Origin: Bacteroides sp. | Lineage (GTDB): Bacteria > Bacteroidota > Bacteroidia > Bacteroidales > Bacteroidaceae | Length of the DNA stretch: 64,000 bases | Reading direction: 5' to 3' | Assembly: GCF_030151085.1 (NCBI RefSeq) | Contig: NZ_JASLER010000006.1 | Coordinates: 1-64,000, forward strand | Shown: piece after piece, positions 1-9,017 of the stretch | Layout of the letters: every line of letters starts with the position of its first letter | Position numbering within the stretch: the first letter of the stretch is position 1 | Notes under the pieces: model-generated | The model's database searches: none | Told to the model about the DNA's origin: nothing | Seen by the model: the letters and a program-made list of their open reading frames with translations, nothing else | Translations under genes and position numbers: made by a program

Positions 1-1102
1 GCCCGACGACCAATTCATTTCGGGGATATTGGACCAAATAGGAGCCAACACACTTGTCTTCCCTCTCGCTCCCCGCAATCTGACCTCCGTCGGTCTGACT
101 GCCGAATGGATCGTATTCTCCGGCGGTAAGCGCATACGTGCTTCCAAGATAGGTAACACAATGATTGACCTTGCCCGTGAAAGCCGTGAGCAGACCGATG
201 CCACTCAACGCACGCTACTTGCCGAAAGCTACTTCGGACTGCGTCTTGCCCAAGAAGTAGTGAACGTAAGGCAGGAGACCTACAACAGCCTCAAGCAGCA
301 CTACGAAAACGCCCTCAAGCTGGAAGCCCAAGGCATGATAGACAAAGCCGGACGCCTCTTTGCCCAAGTCAATATGGATGAAGCCAGGCGCTCGCTCGAA
401 GCCGCACAGAAAGAAGTCATCGTTGTACAAAGCGCCTTGCGCACCCTACTCAATCTGAAAGATACGAGTAATATACAACCCACTTCCCCCCTCTTCATCA
501 ACCCCATACTTCCTGCTAAAGAAGAATTCGTGCAAGCCATGCGTACGGAAAACTATGTAGTGAACCAATTACAACTGCAATCCGGCATCGCCCGTCAGCA
601 ACTCCGCATAGATCAGAGTGGTTATCTGCCCGACATCGCCCTATTTGGCAAACAAACGCTCTATGCACACGGCATACAAAGCAATCTCGTTCCCCGAACC
701 ATGGTAGGCATAGGCTTTACCTGGAATCTCTTCGACGGTCTGGCACGTGAACGTCGCATCCGGCAGTCCAAAATAGCACAGCAAACCCTTGCCCTTGGTC
801 AGGAGAAAGCCAAAGAAGACTTGAGTGTAGGAATTGACAAACTCTACACCCAACTTCAAAAAGCACAAGACAACGTTCGTGCCCTCAACACCACCGTCGA
901 ACTGAGTGAAGAACTGGTACGTATCCGCAAAAAATCCTTTGCCGAAGGCATGGCTACCAGTACTGAAGTGGTAGATGCCGAAACCATGCTAGCCACCGTA
1001 CGTGTAGCCAAGCTGGCAGCCTATTATGAATATGATGTGGCCTTGATGAACCTATTGGCCATCTGTGGTACACCGGAACATTTCGAACAATACATTAAAT
1101 AA
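1..1102 (+). CDS. TolC-family outer membrane efflux protein (5' partial)
   Basis: The reading frame is open from base 2 with no stop, so the gene begins upstream of the window; 366 residues are visible. The protein is rich in long amphipathic helices with Gln, Ala and Leu heptads (for example around bases 160-450 and 780-1000), typical of the TolC periplasmic tunnel. The C-terminal half carries the usual 'GIGFTWNLFDG' beta-strand segment (bases 706-740). It should form the outer-membrane exit duct of a tripartite pump. The membrane fusion protein starts 9 bases after its stop and the ABC permease follows, so the three form one operon. The substrate is unknown; family assignment is secure. Confidence 0.93.
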   Translation, partial: PDDQFISGILDQIGANTLVFPLAPRNLTSVGLTAEWIVFSGGKRIRASKIGNTMIDLARESREQTDATQRTLLAESYFGLRLAQEVVNVRQETYNSLKQHYENALKLEAQGMIDKAGRLFAQVNMDEARRSLEAAQKEVIVVQSALRTLLNLKDTSNIQPTSPLFINPILPAKEEFVQAMRTENYVVNQLQLQSGIARQQLRIDQSGYLPDIALFGKQTLYAHGIQSNLVPRTMVGIGFTWNLFDGLARERRIRQSKIAQQTLALGQEKAKEDLSVGIDKLYTQLQKAQDNVRALNTTVELSEELVRIRKKSFAEGMATSTEVVDAETMLATVRVAKLAAYYEYDVALMNLLAICGTPEHFEQYIK

Positions 1103-1111
1103 TTTACTTAT

Positions 1112-2101
1112 ATGAAGATCAATAATAAAAGCATCAGCATCGCATTCATCCTCATCCTGATTGCCACAGCAGTTGTTTCAGCTATCGGCATGATACTCAT
1201 GCGTCAGCAACCCTTAATATTACAAGGACAAGTAGAAGCCACCGAAATCCGTATTAGCGGAAAACTTCCGGGGCGCATAGATTCATTCCTCGTTCAAGAA
1301 GGAGATTGGGTACGGGCAGGCGATACCCTTGTCGTCATCAACAGCCCGACCATCGAGGCCAAATATCGCCAGGTAAACGCTCTTGAACAAGTAGCGCAGG
1401 AACAGAACAAAAAGATAGATGCCGGCACCCGACGTCAGATCGTTGCCACTGCCCTACAACTCTGGAACAAGACACAAAGCGACCTGACCCTTGCCCGGAC
1501 AACCTACCAACGTATTCTAGCTCTATATAAAGATAGCGTTGTCACTTCTCAGCGTAAAGACGAAGTAGAGGCCATGTACAAAGCAGCTCAGGCCGCTGAA
1601 CGTGCCGCCTACGAACAATATCAGATGGCAGTGGATGGTGCCCAAAGTGAAGACCGGGCCTCTGCTCGCAGTCTTGTAGATGCAGCCCGTAGCACCGTTG
1701 ACGAGGTTTCCGCTCTGTTGGTCGATTCCCGATTGACTGCTCCCGAAGATGGACAAATAGCTACTATCTTTCCCAAACGTGGAGAGCTGGTAGCTCCAGG
1801 CACTCCTATTATGAGCCTCATCGTCATGAGTGATGCCCACGTGGTACTGAACGTTCGTGAAGACTTGATGCCCCAATTCAAAATAGGAGGTACTTTCAAG
1901 GCAGATGTGCCCGCCATCGGCAAGAAAAATATAGAATTCCGCATCTATTATATCAGCCCGTTAGGCAGTTTTGCTACCTGGAAGTCGACCAAGCAAACGG
2001 GTAGTTATGATATGCAGACTTTTGAGATACATGCACGCCCGACCCAATCGGTTGAAGGATTACGACCGGGCATGTCAGTACTCTTAACAATGAAGGACTA
2101 A
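1112..2101 (+). CDS. HlyD-family membrane fusion (periplasmic adaptor) protein
   Basis: This 329-residue protein has one N-terminal membrane anchor (about residues 8-30), then a biotinyl-lipoyl-like half with 'EATEIRISGKLPGRIDSFLVQEGDWVRAGD' style sequence (roughly 43-75). A coiled-coil hairpin follows (about 85-200), and the second lipoyl half contains 'LTAPEDGQIATIFPKRGELVAPG' (about 207-230). This order is that of HlyD/EmrA/YbhG adaptors linking an inner-membrane transporter to TolC. It lies between the TolC-like gene and the ABC permease with only 2 bases before the latter, so the three products probably act as one exporter. No ATPase gene is visible; it may lie upstream of the window. 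Confidence 0.93.
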   Translation: MKINNKSISIAFILILIATAVVSAIGMILMRQQPLILQGQVEATEIRISGKLPGRIDSFLVQEGDWVRAGDTLVVINSPTIEAKYRQVNALEQVAQEQNKKIDAGTRRQIVATALQLWNKTQSDLTLARTTYQRILALYKDSVVTSQRKDEVEAMYKAAQAAERAAYEQYQMAVDGAQSEDRASARSLVDAARSTVDEVSALLVDSRLTAPEDGQIATIFPKRGELVAPGTPIMSLIVMSDAHVVLNVREDLMPQFKIGGTFKADVPAIGKKNIEFRIYYISPLGSFATWKSTKQTGSYDMQTFEIHARPTQSVEGLRPGMSVLLTMKD

Positions 2102-2103
2102 AA

Positions 2104-4524
2104 ATGAAGAATGAAGAATTTAGCTACACCATGCAAACACTCCGCATGGTCATGATCCGCGAGTGGCATCGTATGACCTCGCGCCGTCTTTACCTCGGCG
2201 TGTGCGTCGTGCTGCCTCTATTCTGCCTCTTCTTCATGGCTACCATCTTTGGAAACGGGCAAATGGAGAATATTCCTATCGGTATTGTCGATCAGGATAA
2301 TACGGCTACTTCCCGTGCTGTCTCCCGACGTATCTCTGCTGCACCCACCTTCCGTGTTACCGAACACTTCACCGACGAAGCTTCCGCACGCCAGGCGTTA
2401 CAACAGAAGAAAGTATATGGATATCTCGTCATTCCGTCACAGTTTGAACAAAAGGCTGTAACAGGTGGTCCCGGTGGTGCTGAAGGAAGCAATGCGCCGG
2501 GAGCTGCTACCCTCACTTATTATTATCACTATGCCCTGCTTTCCGTAGGTAGTGAGCTGATGGCAGCATTTGAAAATACGCTTGCGCCCGTCGCCCTATC
2601 ACCCATAGTGGTACAAGCCGAAGCATTGGGAGTAGGCCAACAAGAGATGCAAACCTTTTTGCTTCCCGTAGAAGCCAGCACGCATCCGCTTTATAATCCG
2701 GATATGGATTATTCCATTTATCTGAGCCAACCGTTTTTCTTTATTCTCTTTCAGATTCTCATTCTACTTATCACTGTATACGCTATAGGCAGTGAACTAA
2801 AATTCCATACGGCACAAGAGTGGTTAAAGGTGGCTAATGGCAATATTCTTACAGCCGTAATCGGTAAACTACTACCCTATACTTTGATCTTCTCATTGAT
2901 CGCAGTATTGGGAAATTATGTATTATTCGGACCTCTTCATATTCCTTTCCAAGGTAATTTATGGTTGATGAATGCCATCTCCATACTGTTCATTGTTGCT
3001 ACGCAAGCATTGGCTGTGTTCCTGTTTTCTATCTTTCCAAAGATAGCCTATACCATCAGCGTACTGTCTATGATAGGATCTTTAGGAGCTACGTTATCGG
3101 GAGTTACATTTCCTGTATCGGCCATGTATGCACCGGTACATGCGGCTTCCTATCTTTTCCCGGTACGTCATTTCACTGAAGCGGCACAGGCTATGATCTA
3201 TTTCAATGCAGGGTTTGCTTATATTTGGCAATCGGTAGCTATCCTATTCTTATTTCTACTTGTAGCCTTAATGGTCTTACCACTTTTGCGGTGGTGGATA
3301 TATAAAATAATAAAAGAGGATACAATCCATCGCTCCTCTACTCACCCTCTTGTTGCCCCTTCAACTATTCCCCAAATTATTCGTCACGAATGGCGTGCCA
3401 TTGCTACTAATCCGGCCATCCTTCTTGTCTTGGCAGGTGGTATCTTTCTTTACGGGTTATTATATAATTATATGTATGCGCCCAACCTGGTGCGTAAAGC
3501 TCCCGTTGCGGTAGTCGATCACTCCCACTCTGCCCTCAGTCGCGAATATACACGCTTGCTGGATGCTACCCCACAAACTTCCGTCTACGCACAAACGCCC
3601 AATATCTTGGAAGCTCGCCAATGGATGGAACAAGGGGATGTAGCCGGAATTCTTTATCTACCTTCTGATTTTGAAGCCCGTGTGGCTCGTGGGGAGACTT
3701 CGATATTCACGCTATATGCAGCTACAGATGCCTTTCTAAATTTCAAAGGTTTACAGGAATCCAGTTCGCGTGTTATGTTGGCGGTGAATGATGCCCATCG
3801 TGCCGAAGGTGCCGTATTTTTACCTCCGCAAGGACTACTTGCTGTAGCCTCATCGGCTCCTATCCAAGTATCGGGAACAGCACTTTACAACTATACAGAA
3901 GGATACGGTTCTTATCTTATCCCCGCTGTGATGATCGTCATCATCTTCCAAACCATGCTGATGGTTATTGCCATGCTAACAGGAGAAGAAGCAGAAGCCC
4001 GAAGAGCAGGACAATTATCCATGAAAGCAGAATCTCTGAAAGGTGCGTTGCGGATTGTTGGAGGAAGAACATTCGTATATGTCATGCTATATGTGATATT
4101 CTCTGTATTCTTATTGGGCTTATTGCCTCATCTATTTAGCATTCCAAACATCGGTAATGGCTGGGACATAACAACCATGATGATTCCATTCCTGATTGGA
4201 ACAAGCTTCTTCGGTCTCGCCGTTTCACGTTGGTTCAGCGATTCGGAAGCACCACTTCTGATGATAGCTTTCTTCTCGGTAGGCTACATCTTCTTGTCCG
4301 GGGTATCCTATCCTTTGGAACTGATGCCTTGGTATTGGCAGGCTATACATTATGTTTTCCCAGTAGCCCCGGCAGTACTTGCCTTCGTGAAACTAAACTC
4401 TATGGGGGCCAGCCTGGCAGATATCTGGCCACAAATGCTTACGTTATGGATTCAGGTTATAGTATACGGTGCATTGGCTGTGCAACATTTCTATATACCT
4501 ATATTAAGTAAAAAGAAAAAGTAA
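2104..4524 (+). CDS. ABC-2 type permease with two fused permease domains
   Basis: The product is 806 residues, about twice the length of a YbhS/YbhR/YhhJ-type ABC-2 permease. Two similar halves are visible. Each has an N-terminal membrane helix, then a large periplasmic segment beginning with a 'P(I/V)(G/A)(I/V)VD' motif ('IPIGIVDQDNTATSRAVSRR' near residue 58 and 'APVAVVDHSHSALSREYTR' near residue 465), then five or so helices. The gene is therefore a tandem fusion that could supply both permease halves of the transporter in one chain. It overlaps nothing but starts 2 bases after the adaptor stop. An ATP-binding subunit is not encoded in the visible operon. Substrate is not inferable. Confidence 0.9.
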   Translation: MKNEEFSYTMQTLRMVMIREWHRMTSRRLYLGVCVVLPLFCLFFMATIFGNGQMENIPIGIVDQDNTATSRAVSRRISAAPTFRVTEHFTDEASARQALQQKKVYGYLVIPSQFEQKAVTGGPGGAEGSNAPGAATLTYYYHYALLSVGSELMAAFENTLAPVALSPIVVQAEALGVGQQEMQTFLLPVEASTHPLYNPDMDYSIYLSQPFFFILFQILILLITVYAIGSELKFHTAQEWLKVANGNILTAVIGKLLPYTLIFSLIAVLGNYVLFGPLHIPFQGNLWLMNAISILFIVATQALAVFLFSIFPKIAYTISVLSMIGSLGATLSGVTFPVSAMYAPVHAASYLFPVRHFTEAAQAMIYFNAGFAYIWQSVAILFLFLLVALMVLPLLRWWIYKIIKEDTIHRSSTHPLVAPSTIPQIIRHEWRAIATNPAILLVLAGGIFLYGLLYNYMYAPNLVRKAPVAVVDHSHSALSREYTRLLDATPQTSVYAQTPNILEARQWMEQGDVAGILYLPSDFEARVARGETSIFTLYAATDAFLNFKGLQESSSRVMLAVNDAHRAEGAVFLPPQGLLAVASSAPIQVSGTALYNYTEGYGSYLIPAVMIVIIFQTMLMVIAMLTGEEAEARRAGQLSMKAESLKGALRIVGGRTFVYVMLYVIFSVFLLGLLPHLFSIPNIGNGWDITTMMIPFLIGTSFFGLAVSRWFSDSEAPLLMIAFFSVGYIFLSGVSYPLELMPWYWQAIHYVFPVAPAVLAFVKLNSMGASLADIWPQMLTLWIQVIVYGALAVQHFYIPILSKKKK

Positions 4525-4608
4525 TACCGGAAAGTTATTTAATCGATATTCATATATTGAATTTAATAGTTGATTTTTGCATTCGTAAGTTTAACAAATT
4601 AATATTGT

Positions 4609-5046
4609 ATGAAGATGAATACTAAAAGACTAAGTCGCATTTCTTTTATTGTGTTGGTGATGACGCTACTCATAAGCGGATCTAGTGGTGTATATGCCCA
4701 GGAAGTGGGTCGTTGGGAAAAGTTAGGAGAACGTTCTGTCGACCTGTTTATAGATAAAGATATAATTGAGTGTGGGCATAAAGGTACTTTTACAGCAATC
4801 CGTTTTCACGTTGCCAAAGCTCCCGTAAATTTCATGCGGGTATTGGTGAAGTATGCCAACGGAGCCGTTGATGATCTGAATTTCAATCAACTGGTACCCG
4901 CCGGCGCCAATTCCCGTTACCTCGACCTTCGTGGAAACCGTCGCGTCATCAAGCAGGTTATCGTTTATTATAAATCAGAAAAGAGAGGTCCGGGACATCA
5001 TCCAAGAATAAAAAAAGCGAAAGTACAAGTTTGGGGAAGACATTAA
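4609..5046 (+). CDS. Secreted DUF2541-like small protein
   Basis: This 145-residue protein has a clear Sec signal peptide (about residues 1-30, cleavage near 'VYAQ') and a small beta-rich mature domain. The line 'GRWEKLGERSVDLFIDKDIIECGHKGTFTAIRFHV' and the later 'LDLRGNRRVIKQVIVYYKS' resemble the DUF2541 family (E. coli YaaI is a member). The C-terminus is strongly basic. An in-frame ATG two codons downstream (4615) is an alternative start. It follows the exporter operon after 84 bases and may be transcribed separately. No function is known; the family call is from memory of its motif pattern and is moderately sure. Confidence 0.7.
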   Translation: MKMNTKRLSRISFIVLVMTLLISGSSGVYAQEVGRWEKLGERSVDLFIDKDIIECGHKGTFTAIRFHVAKAPVNFMRVLVKYANGAVDDLNFNQLVPAGANSRYLDLRGNRRVIKQVIVYYKSEKRGPGHHPRIKKAKVQVWGRH

Positions 5047-5081
5047 GTACAACATAGGGGTGTAATCTCAAAAAAGGGCAT

Positions 5082-5148
5082 AAAAAAAGGCTATCTATCC
5101 CAGACAGCCAATCTTTTGTTAACCTTAAATCTAATACTATGAAAAACA
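5082..5148 (-). ncRNA. Candidate small RNA with own promoter and terminator
   Basis: On the minus strand a TACATTTG promoter element (5154-5161, fitting the Bacteroidetes TAnnTTTG -7 box) is followed after about 45 bases by a hairpin. The arms are 5102-5109 and 5089-5096, pairing over 8 bp with one G-U and a 5-base loop, and a run of seven T follows directly (5088-5082). No open reading frame of note lies between them. The arrangement is that of a free-standing RNA of about 65 nt in the gap between the DUF2541-like gene and pncB. Its target and family are not known to me. Confidence 0.45.
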
Positions 5149-5153
5149 CAGTA

Positions 5154-5161
5154 CAAATGTA
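5154..5161 (-). promoter_or_regulatory. -7 element of the candidate small RNA
   Basis: Read on the minus strand this is TACATTTG, an exact match to the Bacteroidetes -7 consensus TAnnTTTG. No minus-strand gene starts nearby, so it is assigned to the short transcript that would end in the T-run hairpin at 5082-5109. Confidence 0.4.
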
Positions 5162-5323
5162 CGACGTTTTGGGAATTCTCCAAAATATACAGGCGCAACA
5201 GCTTGTCTTATAACATGGTTTAATAGGATTATGCGGTTGTTAACAAATTAATGACAAGAAAACGAGAAAAAGTCGCTATCTTCATGCCCGAAACAGATTG
5301 CTATTAATTAGAAATACCGGACA

Positions 5324-6490
5324 ATGATTCATACCATATTAGATACAGACCTATACAAATTCACAACTTCGTATGCTTACATCAAGTTGTTTCCGAATGC
5401 TTTGGGAACATTCAGTTTCAAAGACAGAGACGAAACAGCCTACACGGATATTTTTCTTAAAAGTCTCCGGGAGGCAGTCACCTATATGGCACAGGTTGCA
5501 CTCACTACCGACGAATTGGAATACATGACCAGTCATTGCCGTTTCCTGCCCAGAGTTTATTGGGAATGGCTCTCTTCTTTCCGTTTCCAACCCGATAAGG
5601 TGAAAATCTATTTGGATGAAGATTGTCATCTCAACATAGAAATCACAGATTACTTGTACAAGGCGACCCTCTACGAAGTACCATTACTCGCCATCGTTTC
5701 GGAAATAAAAAACCAAACTCTCGGAAACATTGCAGATTTAGACGATATCCTCTGCAAGCTTTCCGAAAAAGTCACTCTATCCAACGAACACCAATTATCC
5801 TTTTCCGAATTCGGGACGCGCAGGCGGTTCTCCTTCGATGTACAGGACAAGGTGATAGGTTATCTGAAACAAACTTCCCAATATTGCACCGGGACATCCA
5901 ATTGCCATTTCGCCATGAAGTACGACCTGAAGCCTATGGGTACACATCCGCACGAGTGGTTCATGTTTCATGGTGCACAGTTCGGCTACAAGCATGCTAA
6001 CTATATGGCACTGGAAAACTGGGTGAATGTATATGACGGCGATTTAGGCATTGCTCTCTCCGATACCTACACTTCCAAAGTCTTTCTGAACAACTTGAGT
6101 CGCAAACAAGCCAAGCTATTCGACGGCGTACGTTGCGACTCCGGCGACGAGTTTGAGTTCGCAGATCATCTCATCGCCCGCTATCATGAATTGGGTATTG
6201 ATTCCACTACCAAAATCATTGTATTCAGTAATGCACTGGACTTTGGCAAGGCCCTCGACATTCAAGAATATTGCCGCGGTAAAATCCGCTGTGCTTTCGG
6301 TATTGGCACTAATCTGACTAACGACACCGGCTACAAACCTTCCAATATCGTAATGAAACTGACTCAGTGTAAAATGAACGTCAACCAGGAATGGCGCGAA
6401 TGTGTGAAGCTATCCGATGATGCGGGAAAGCATATCGGTAGTGAGGCGGAAGTACGAGCGTGTTTATATGATTTGAGAAATGATGATTAA
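5324..6490 (+). CDS. pncB: Nicotinate phosphoribosyltransferase
   Basis: The protein (388 aa, usual length about 390-400) converts nicotinate and PRPP to nicotinate mononucleotide in NAD salvage. It has the family signatures 'LDTDLYKFT' at residues 6-14, 'FHGAQFGYKHANYMALENWVNVY' in the middle with the phosphorylated-His region, 'GVRCDSGDEFEFAD', 'KIIVFSNALDF' and 'FGIGTNLTND'. The ATG at 5324 gives the canonical N-terminus. It is convergent with the cobalamin adenosyltransferase gene, with only three bases between the stops. No regulatory site is obvious upstream. Confidence 0.95.
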   Translation: MIHTILDTDLYKFTTSYAYIKLFPNALGTFSFKDRDETAYTDIFLKSLREAVTYMAQVALTTDELEYMTSHCRFLPRVYWEWLSSFRFQPDKVKIYLDEDCHLNIEITDYLYKATLYEVPLLAIVSEIKNQTLGNIADLDDILCKLSEKVTLSNEHQLSFSEFGTRRRFSFDVQDKVIGYLKQTSQYCTGTSNCHFAMKYDLKPMGTHPHEWFMFHGAQFGYKHANYMALENWVNVYDGDLGIALSDTYTSKVFLNNLSRKQAKLFDGVRCDSGDEFEFADHLIARYHELGIDSTTKIIVFSNALDFGKALDIQEYCRGKIRCAFGIGTNLTNDTGYKPSNIVMKLTQCKMNVNQEWRECVKLSDDAGKHIGSEAEVRACLYDLRNDD

Positions 6491-6493
6491 TCA

Positions 6494-7060
6494 CTATTTC
6501 TTCCTTTTATACGCAAATTCCTGCCACTTTTCCTCCGGCCAGTTTTGACGTTGCATCTCCATGCGCGCCATGACAAAGAATAAGTCGGAAAGACGGTTTA
6601 TGAGTCGTAGGATATCTTCGTTAACAACATCTTGGCGGTTAAGCGTCCACAGGCGGCGTTCGGCACGACGGGCTATGGTACGGGCAAAATGGAGTTGGGC
6701 AGATACGGGCGTACCTCCGGGTAACAAAAAATAGCCATGGTCTTGCAGTTTCACGGTCATGGCATCCATCTCTTGCTCACAGCGCAGAACCAGTTCAGCT
6801 GCGGAAAGAAGATTCGGATTGACCACTCCCGAAGGAGTTGCCACATGGCTCATTACTACCATTAATTCTCGCTGAATTGTGTGCAGCAAGTCCTGCCATG
6901 CATCTTCTGCCGGAAGCATGGAACGGATAATGCCTATTACTGCATTCAACTCATCCAAGCAACCGTTCGCTTCAATACGAATATCATCTTTCGGAACACG
7001 CATACCACCATGAATGCCTGTGGTTCCCTTATCTCCTGTTTTAGTATAGACTTTTTTCAT
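6494..7060 (-). CDS. pduO: PduO-type ATP:cob(I)alamin adenosyltransferase
   Basis: This enzyme transfers the adenosyl group of ATP to cob(I)alamin, giving coenzyme B12. The N-terminus 'KVYTKTGDKGTTGIHGGMRVPKDD' is the PduO ATP-binding signature, followed by 'GCLDELNAVIG' and the conserved 'FARTIARRAERRLWTL' helix. The length of 188 residues is typical. I start it at the ATG at 7060; a TTG four codons upstream (7072) is open but less likely. It lies 8 bases after the yjbR-like gene and downstream of cbiA, giving a minus-strand B12 operon. Confidence 0.93.
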   Translation of the reverse strand: MKKVYTKTGDKGTTGIHGGMRVPKDDIRIEANGCLDELNAVIGIIRSMLPAEDAWQDLLHTIQRELMVVMSHVATPSGVVNPNLLSAAELVLRCEQEMDAMTVKLQDHGYFLLPGGTPVSAQLHFARTIARRAERRLWTLNRQDVVNEDILRLINRLSDLFFVMARMEMQRQNWPEEKWQEFAYKRKK

Positions 7061-7068
7061 TATAACAA

Positions 7069-7458
7069 TCAATCTATATTTATGCGTAAATCTTCTACTG
7101 TTTCTTTTTCTTTCTTCGTGAGGGACTGGTAAACAAGTTCATAAGACCTTTTTACAAGTTCTTTTATCTTAGAGTCCGGTACATCTTTATTAAAATACAC
7201 ATCATTCCAAAATCGTTTGTTCATATGCCATGCCGGAGATATACCATCATAGCATATTCGAAGATTTTCCGCTTCTTCAGGAGTAGATTTCAGACAACAA
7301 CGATCGAATAGTTCTATATTAACGTAACAGAACCATTTACTCCCAATGTAGAAACAAAGTACATTTTGGCTATACTTATCCTTTACATTCGGGAAAGGCA
7401 TTTTTTCCCAAACACCTTTAAATGAAAGACAATATGTCCTAAAATCTTCTATATTCAT
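7069..7458 (-). CDS. MmcQ/YjbR-family protein
   Basis: This small protein (129 aa) has the MmcQ/YjbR (CyaY-like fold) pattern: 'EDFRTYCLSFKGVWEKMPF' at the start, 'FYIGSKWFCYVNIE' in the middle, and 'GISPAWHMNKRFWNDVYF' followed by 'KELVKRSYELVYQSLTKK' at the end. Members are annotated as DNA-binding proteins but have no firm function. It sits between cbiA and the adenosyltransferase on the same strand. That may only reflect operon hitch-hiking, and nothing in the sequence ties it to B12. Confidence 0.88.
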   Translation of the reverse strand: MNIEDFRTYCLSFKGVWEKMPFPNVKDKYSQNVLCFYIGSKWFCYVNIELFDRCCLKSTPEEAENLRICYDGISPAWHMNKRFWNDVYFNKDVPDSKIKELVKRSYELVYQSLTKKEKETVEDLRINID

Positions 7459-7505
7459 CTTACTTGAAATTTTAGAATTCTGTAACTTAAGTATTCACAC
7501 TTTTT

Positions 7506-8930
7506 TCAGAATAGACTCATCACATCTACTTCTCCCCAATATAGATGTGTATAGCTGGCAATCACATTCTTATATCTGAAAACAGGAGTATCCACCGGTT
7601 GTCCTTTGGCATTATAAACTTGAGCAATAGAAGGAGGAAGGTGATAGTTATACGCTACTTCAAAGGTCTTGGCACCTTGGTACCATTTTGCTAATGTTGT
7701 ATAATGAAATTCATGGCCTCGAAGATGCTGACCGTTATAGTCGAACTGACGATAGCCCAATGTCAATTTTCGATAATCATTCTCATTGGTTATATAAAAA
7801 GGGAATATCCCCACCATTTTATCAGACTCAGAAGGATTGTCCATATCGTCCAAGATACAATCAATAGACTGTGACAAATAGATCATTCCGCCGCATTCAG
7901 CTAGGACTTTACCACCCGCTTCTACGTACTTACGAATTGACTCCTTGGTACGCCAAGCTGCACCGAGTTCCTCGATACGTTCTTCCGGATATCCACCCGG
8001 CAGATATAACAAATCAGTCTTTTGAGAAATAGGTCGGTTGTGTTCGGGATTAAAGAAAGAGACTGTACCCATACGACGGAGAATAGCCAGATGTTCCTCA
8101 TATACAAAAGAGAAAGACTCTTCGTTATGAGCCACCAAGATGCGCAGCCCGCCTGCCTTTTCCTGTTTCCCTTCTTGCGCTTCGACTTCTTTTCTCTCTT
8201 GCACTTCGGGCATGGAAAGAGTAGTCTTCTTCAACAGCAATTGCCAGTCCACATGCTTCTCTAATAAATCGGTAAGCAGGTTCCGTGTCTTTATTTCACT
8301 TTCTGTTTCCGTTGCTTTGCTATTTTTCTGTTCCCCAAACAAAAAACTGAAATCAAGTCCCAAATGACGTGACTTTTGCTCTAATTCTTTATTTTTGGGT
8401 AGATATCCCAAACATGTAACCTTCAAATCTTCGCACACTTCCTGCAACATCTCATAATGACGAGGCGAACCAACACGATTGAAGATTACACCTGCAATAG
8501 ATATATCCGAACGAAAATTGATGAAGCCGGACAACAAAGGAGCCATGGAATAAGCAGCCGATTTTGCATCGACCACCAACACGACAGGAATTCCTAGAAG
8601 CTTTGCTATTTCCGCCGACGAGCCACGATCACGATCGTATCCGTCAAACATTCCCATCATTCCTTCAACGATAGAAGCATCGGCATCAGCAGAATAGTGT
8701 GCATACAATTGGCGAACATGCTTTTCTGAAGCCATGAAAGTATCCAGATTTATGGAAGGACGACCACACACTACCGCGTGATACTTGGTATCTATATAAT
8801 CGGGACCACACTTGAATGGTTGCACAGTATAGCCTTTACGTACCAACAACGACATCAACCCGCGACTGATAGTTGTTTTTCCGCTACCCGATGTAGGAGC
8901 AGCTATAAGAAATTGAGGAATTGATTTCAT
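7506..8930 (-). CDS. cbiA: Cobyrinate a,c-diamide synthase
   Basis: This 474-residue enzyme amidates side chains a and c of (cobalt-)cobyrinate using glutamine and ATP. The N-terminal dethiobiotin-synthetase-like domain has a P-loop, 'APTSGSGKTTISRG' (residues 9-22), and 'SIVEGMMGMFDGYD'. The C-terminal glutamine amidotransferase domain has 'YLPGGYPEERIEEL' and the nucleophile segment 'KVLAECGGMIYL'. A linker of about 30 charged residues near 250 is longer than usual. A minus-strand TACCTTTG box lies 28 bases upstream. It heads the operon with the yjbR-like gene and pduO and is far from the main corrin cassette at 41663-48139. Confidence 0.95.
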   Translation of the reverse strand: MKSIPQFLIAAPTSGSGKTTISRGLMSLLVRKGYTVQPFKCGPDYIDTKYHAVVCGRPSINLDTFMASEKHVRQLYAHYSADADASIVEGMMGMFDGYDRDRGSSAEIAKLLGIPVVLVVDAKSAAYSMAPLLSGFINFRSDISIAGVIFNRVGSPRHYEMLQEVCEDLKVTCLGYLPKNKELEQKSRHLGLDFSFLFGEQKNSKATETESEIKTRNLLTDLLEKHVDWQLLLKKTTLSMPEVQERKEVEAQEGKQEKAGGLRILVAHNEESFSFVYEEHLAILRRMGTVSFFNPEHNRPISQKTDLLYLPGGYPEERIEELGAAWRTKESIRKYVEAGGKVLAECGGMIYLSQSIDCILDDMDNPSESDKMVGIFPFYITNENDYRKLTLGYRQFDYNGQHLRGHEFHYTTLAKWYQGAKTFEVAYNYHLPPSIAQVYNAKGQPVDTPVFRYKNVIASYTHLYWGEVDVMSLF

Positions 8931-8957
8931 AATTCACATTACAAAGAATATTTCCGA

Positions 8958-8965
8958 CAAAGGTA
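8958..8965 (-). promoter_or_regulatory. -7 promoter element of the cbiA operon
   Basis: The minus strand reads TACCTTTG, matching TAnnTTTG, 28 bases before the cbiA start codon. There is no room for a riboswitch between it and the gene. Confidence 0.6.
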
Positions 8966-9017
8966 AGCATATCTCCTGCAAAAGTCCTATCTTAGCTGCC
9001 AAAATAAACGATTTATT

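Noticed and set aside
7061..7072. TTG start extending the adenosyltransferase by four residues
   Set aside because: The ATG at 7060 gives the standard family N-terminus.
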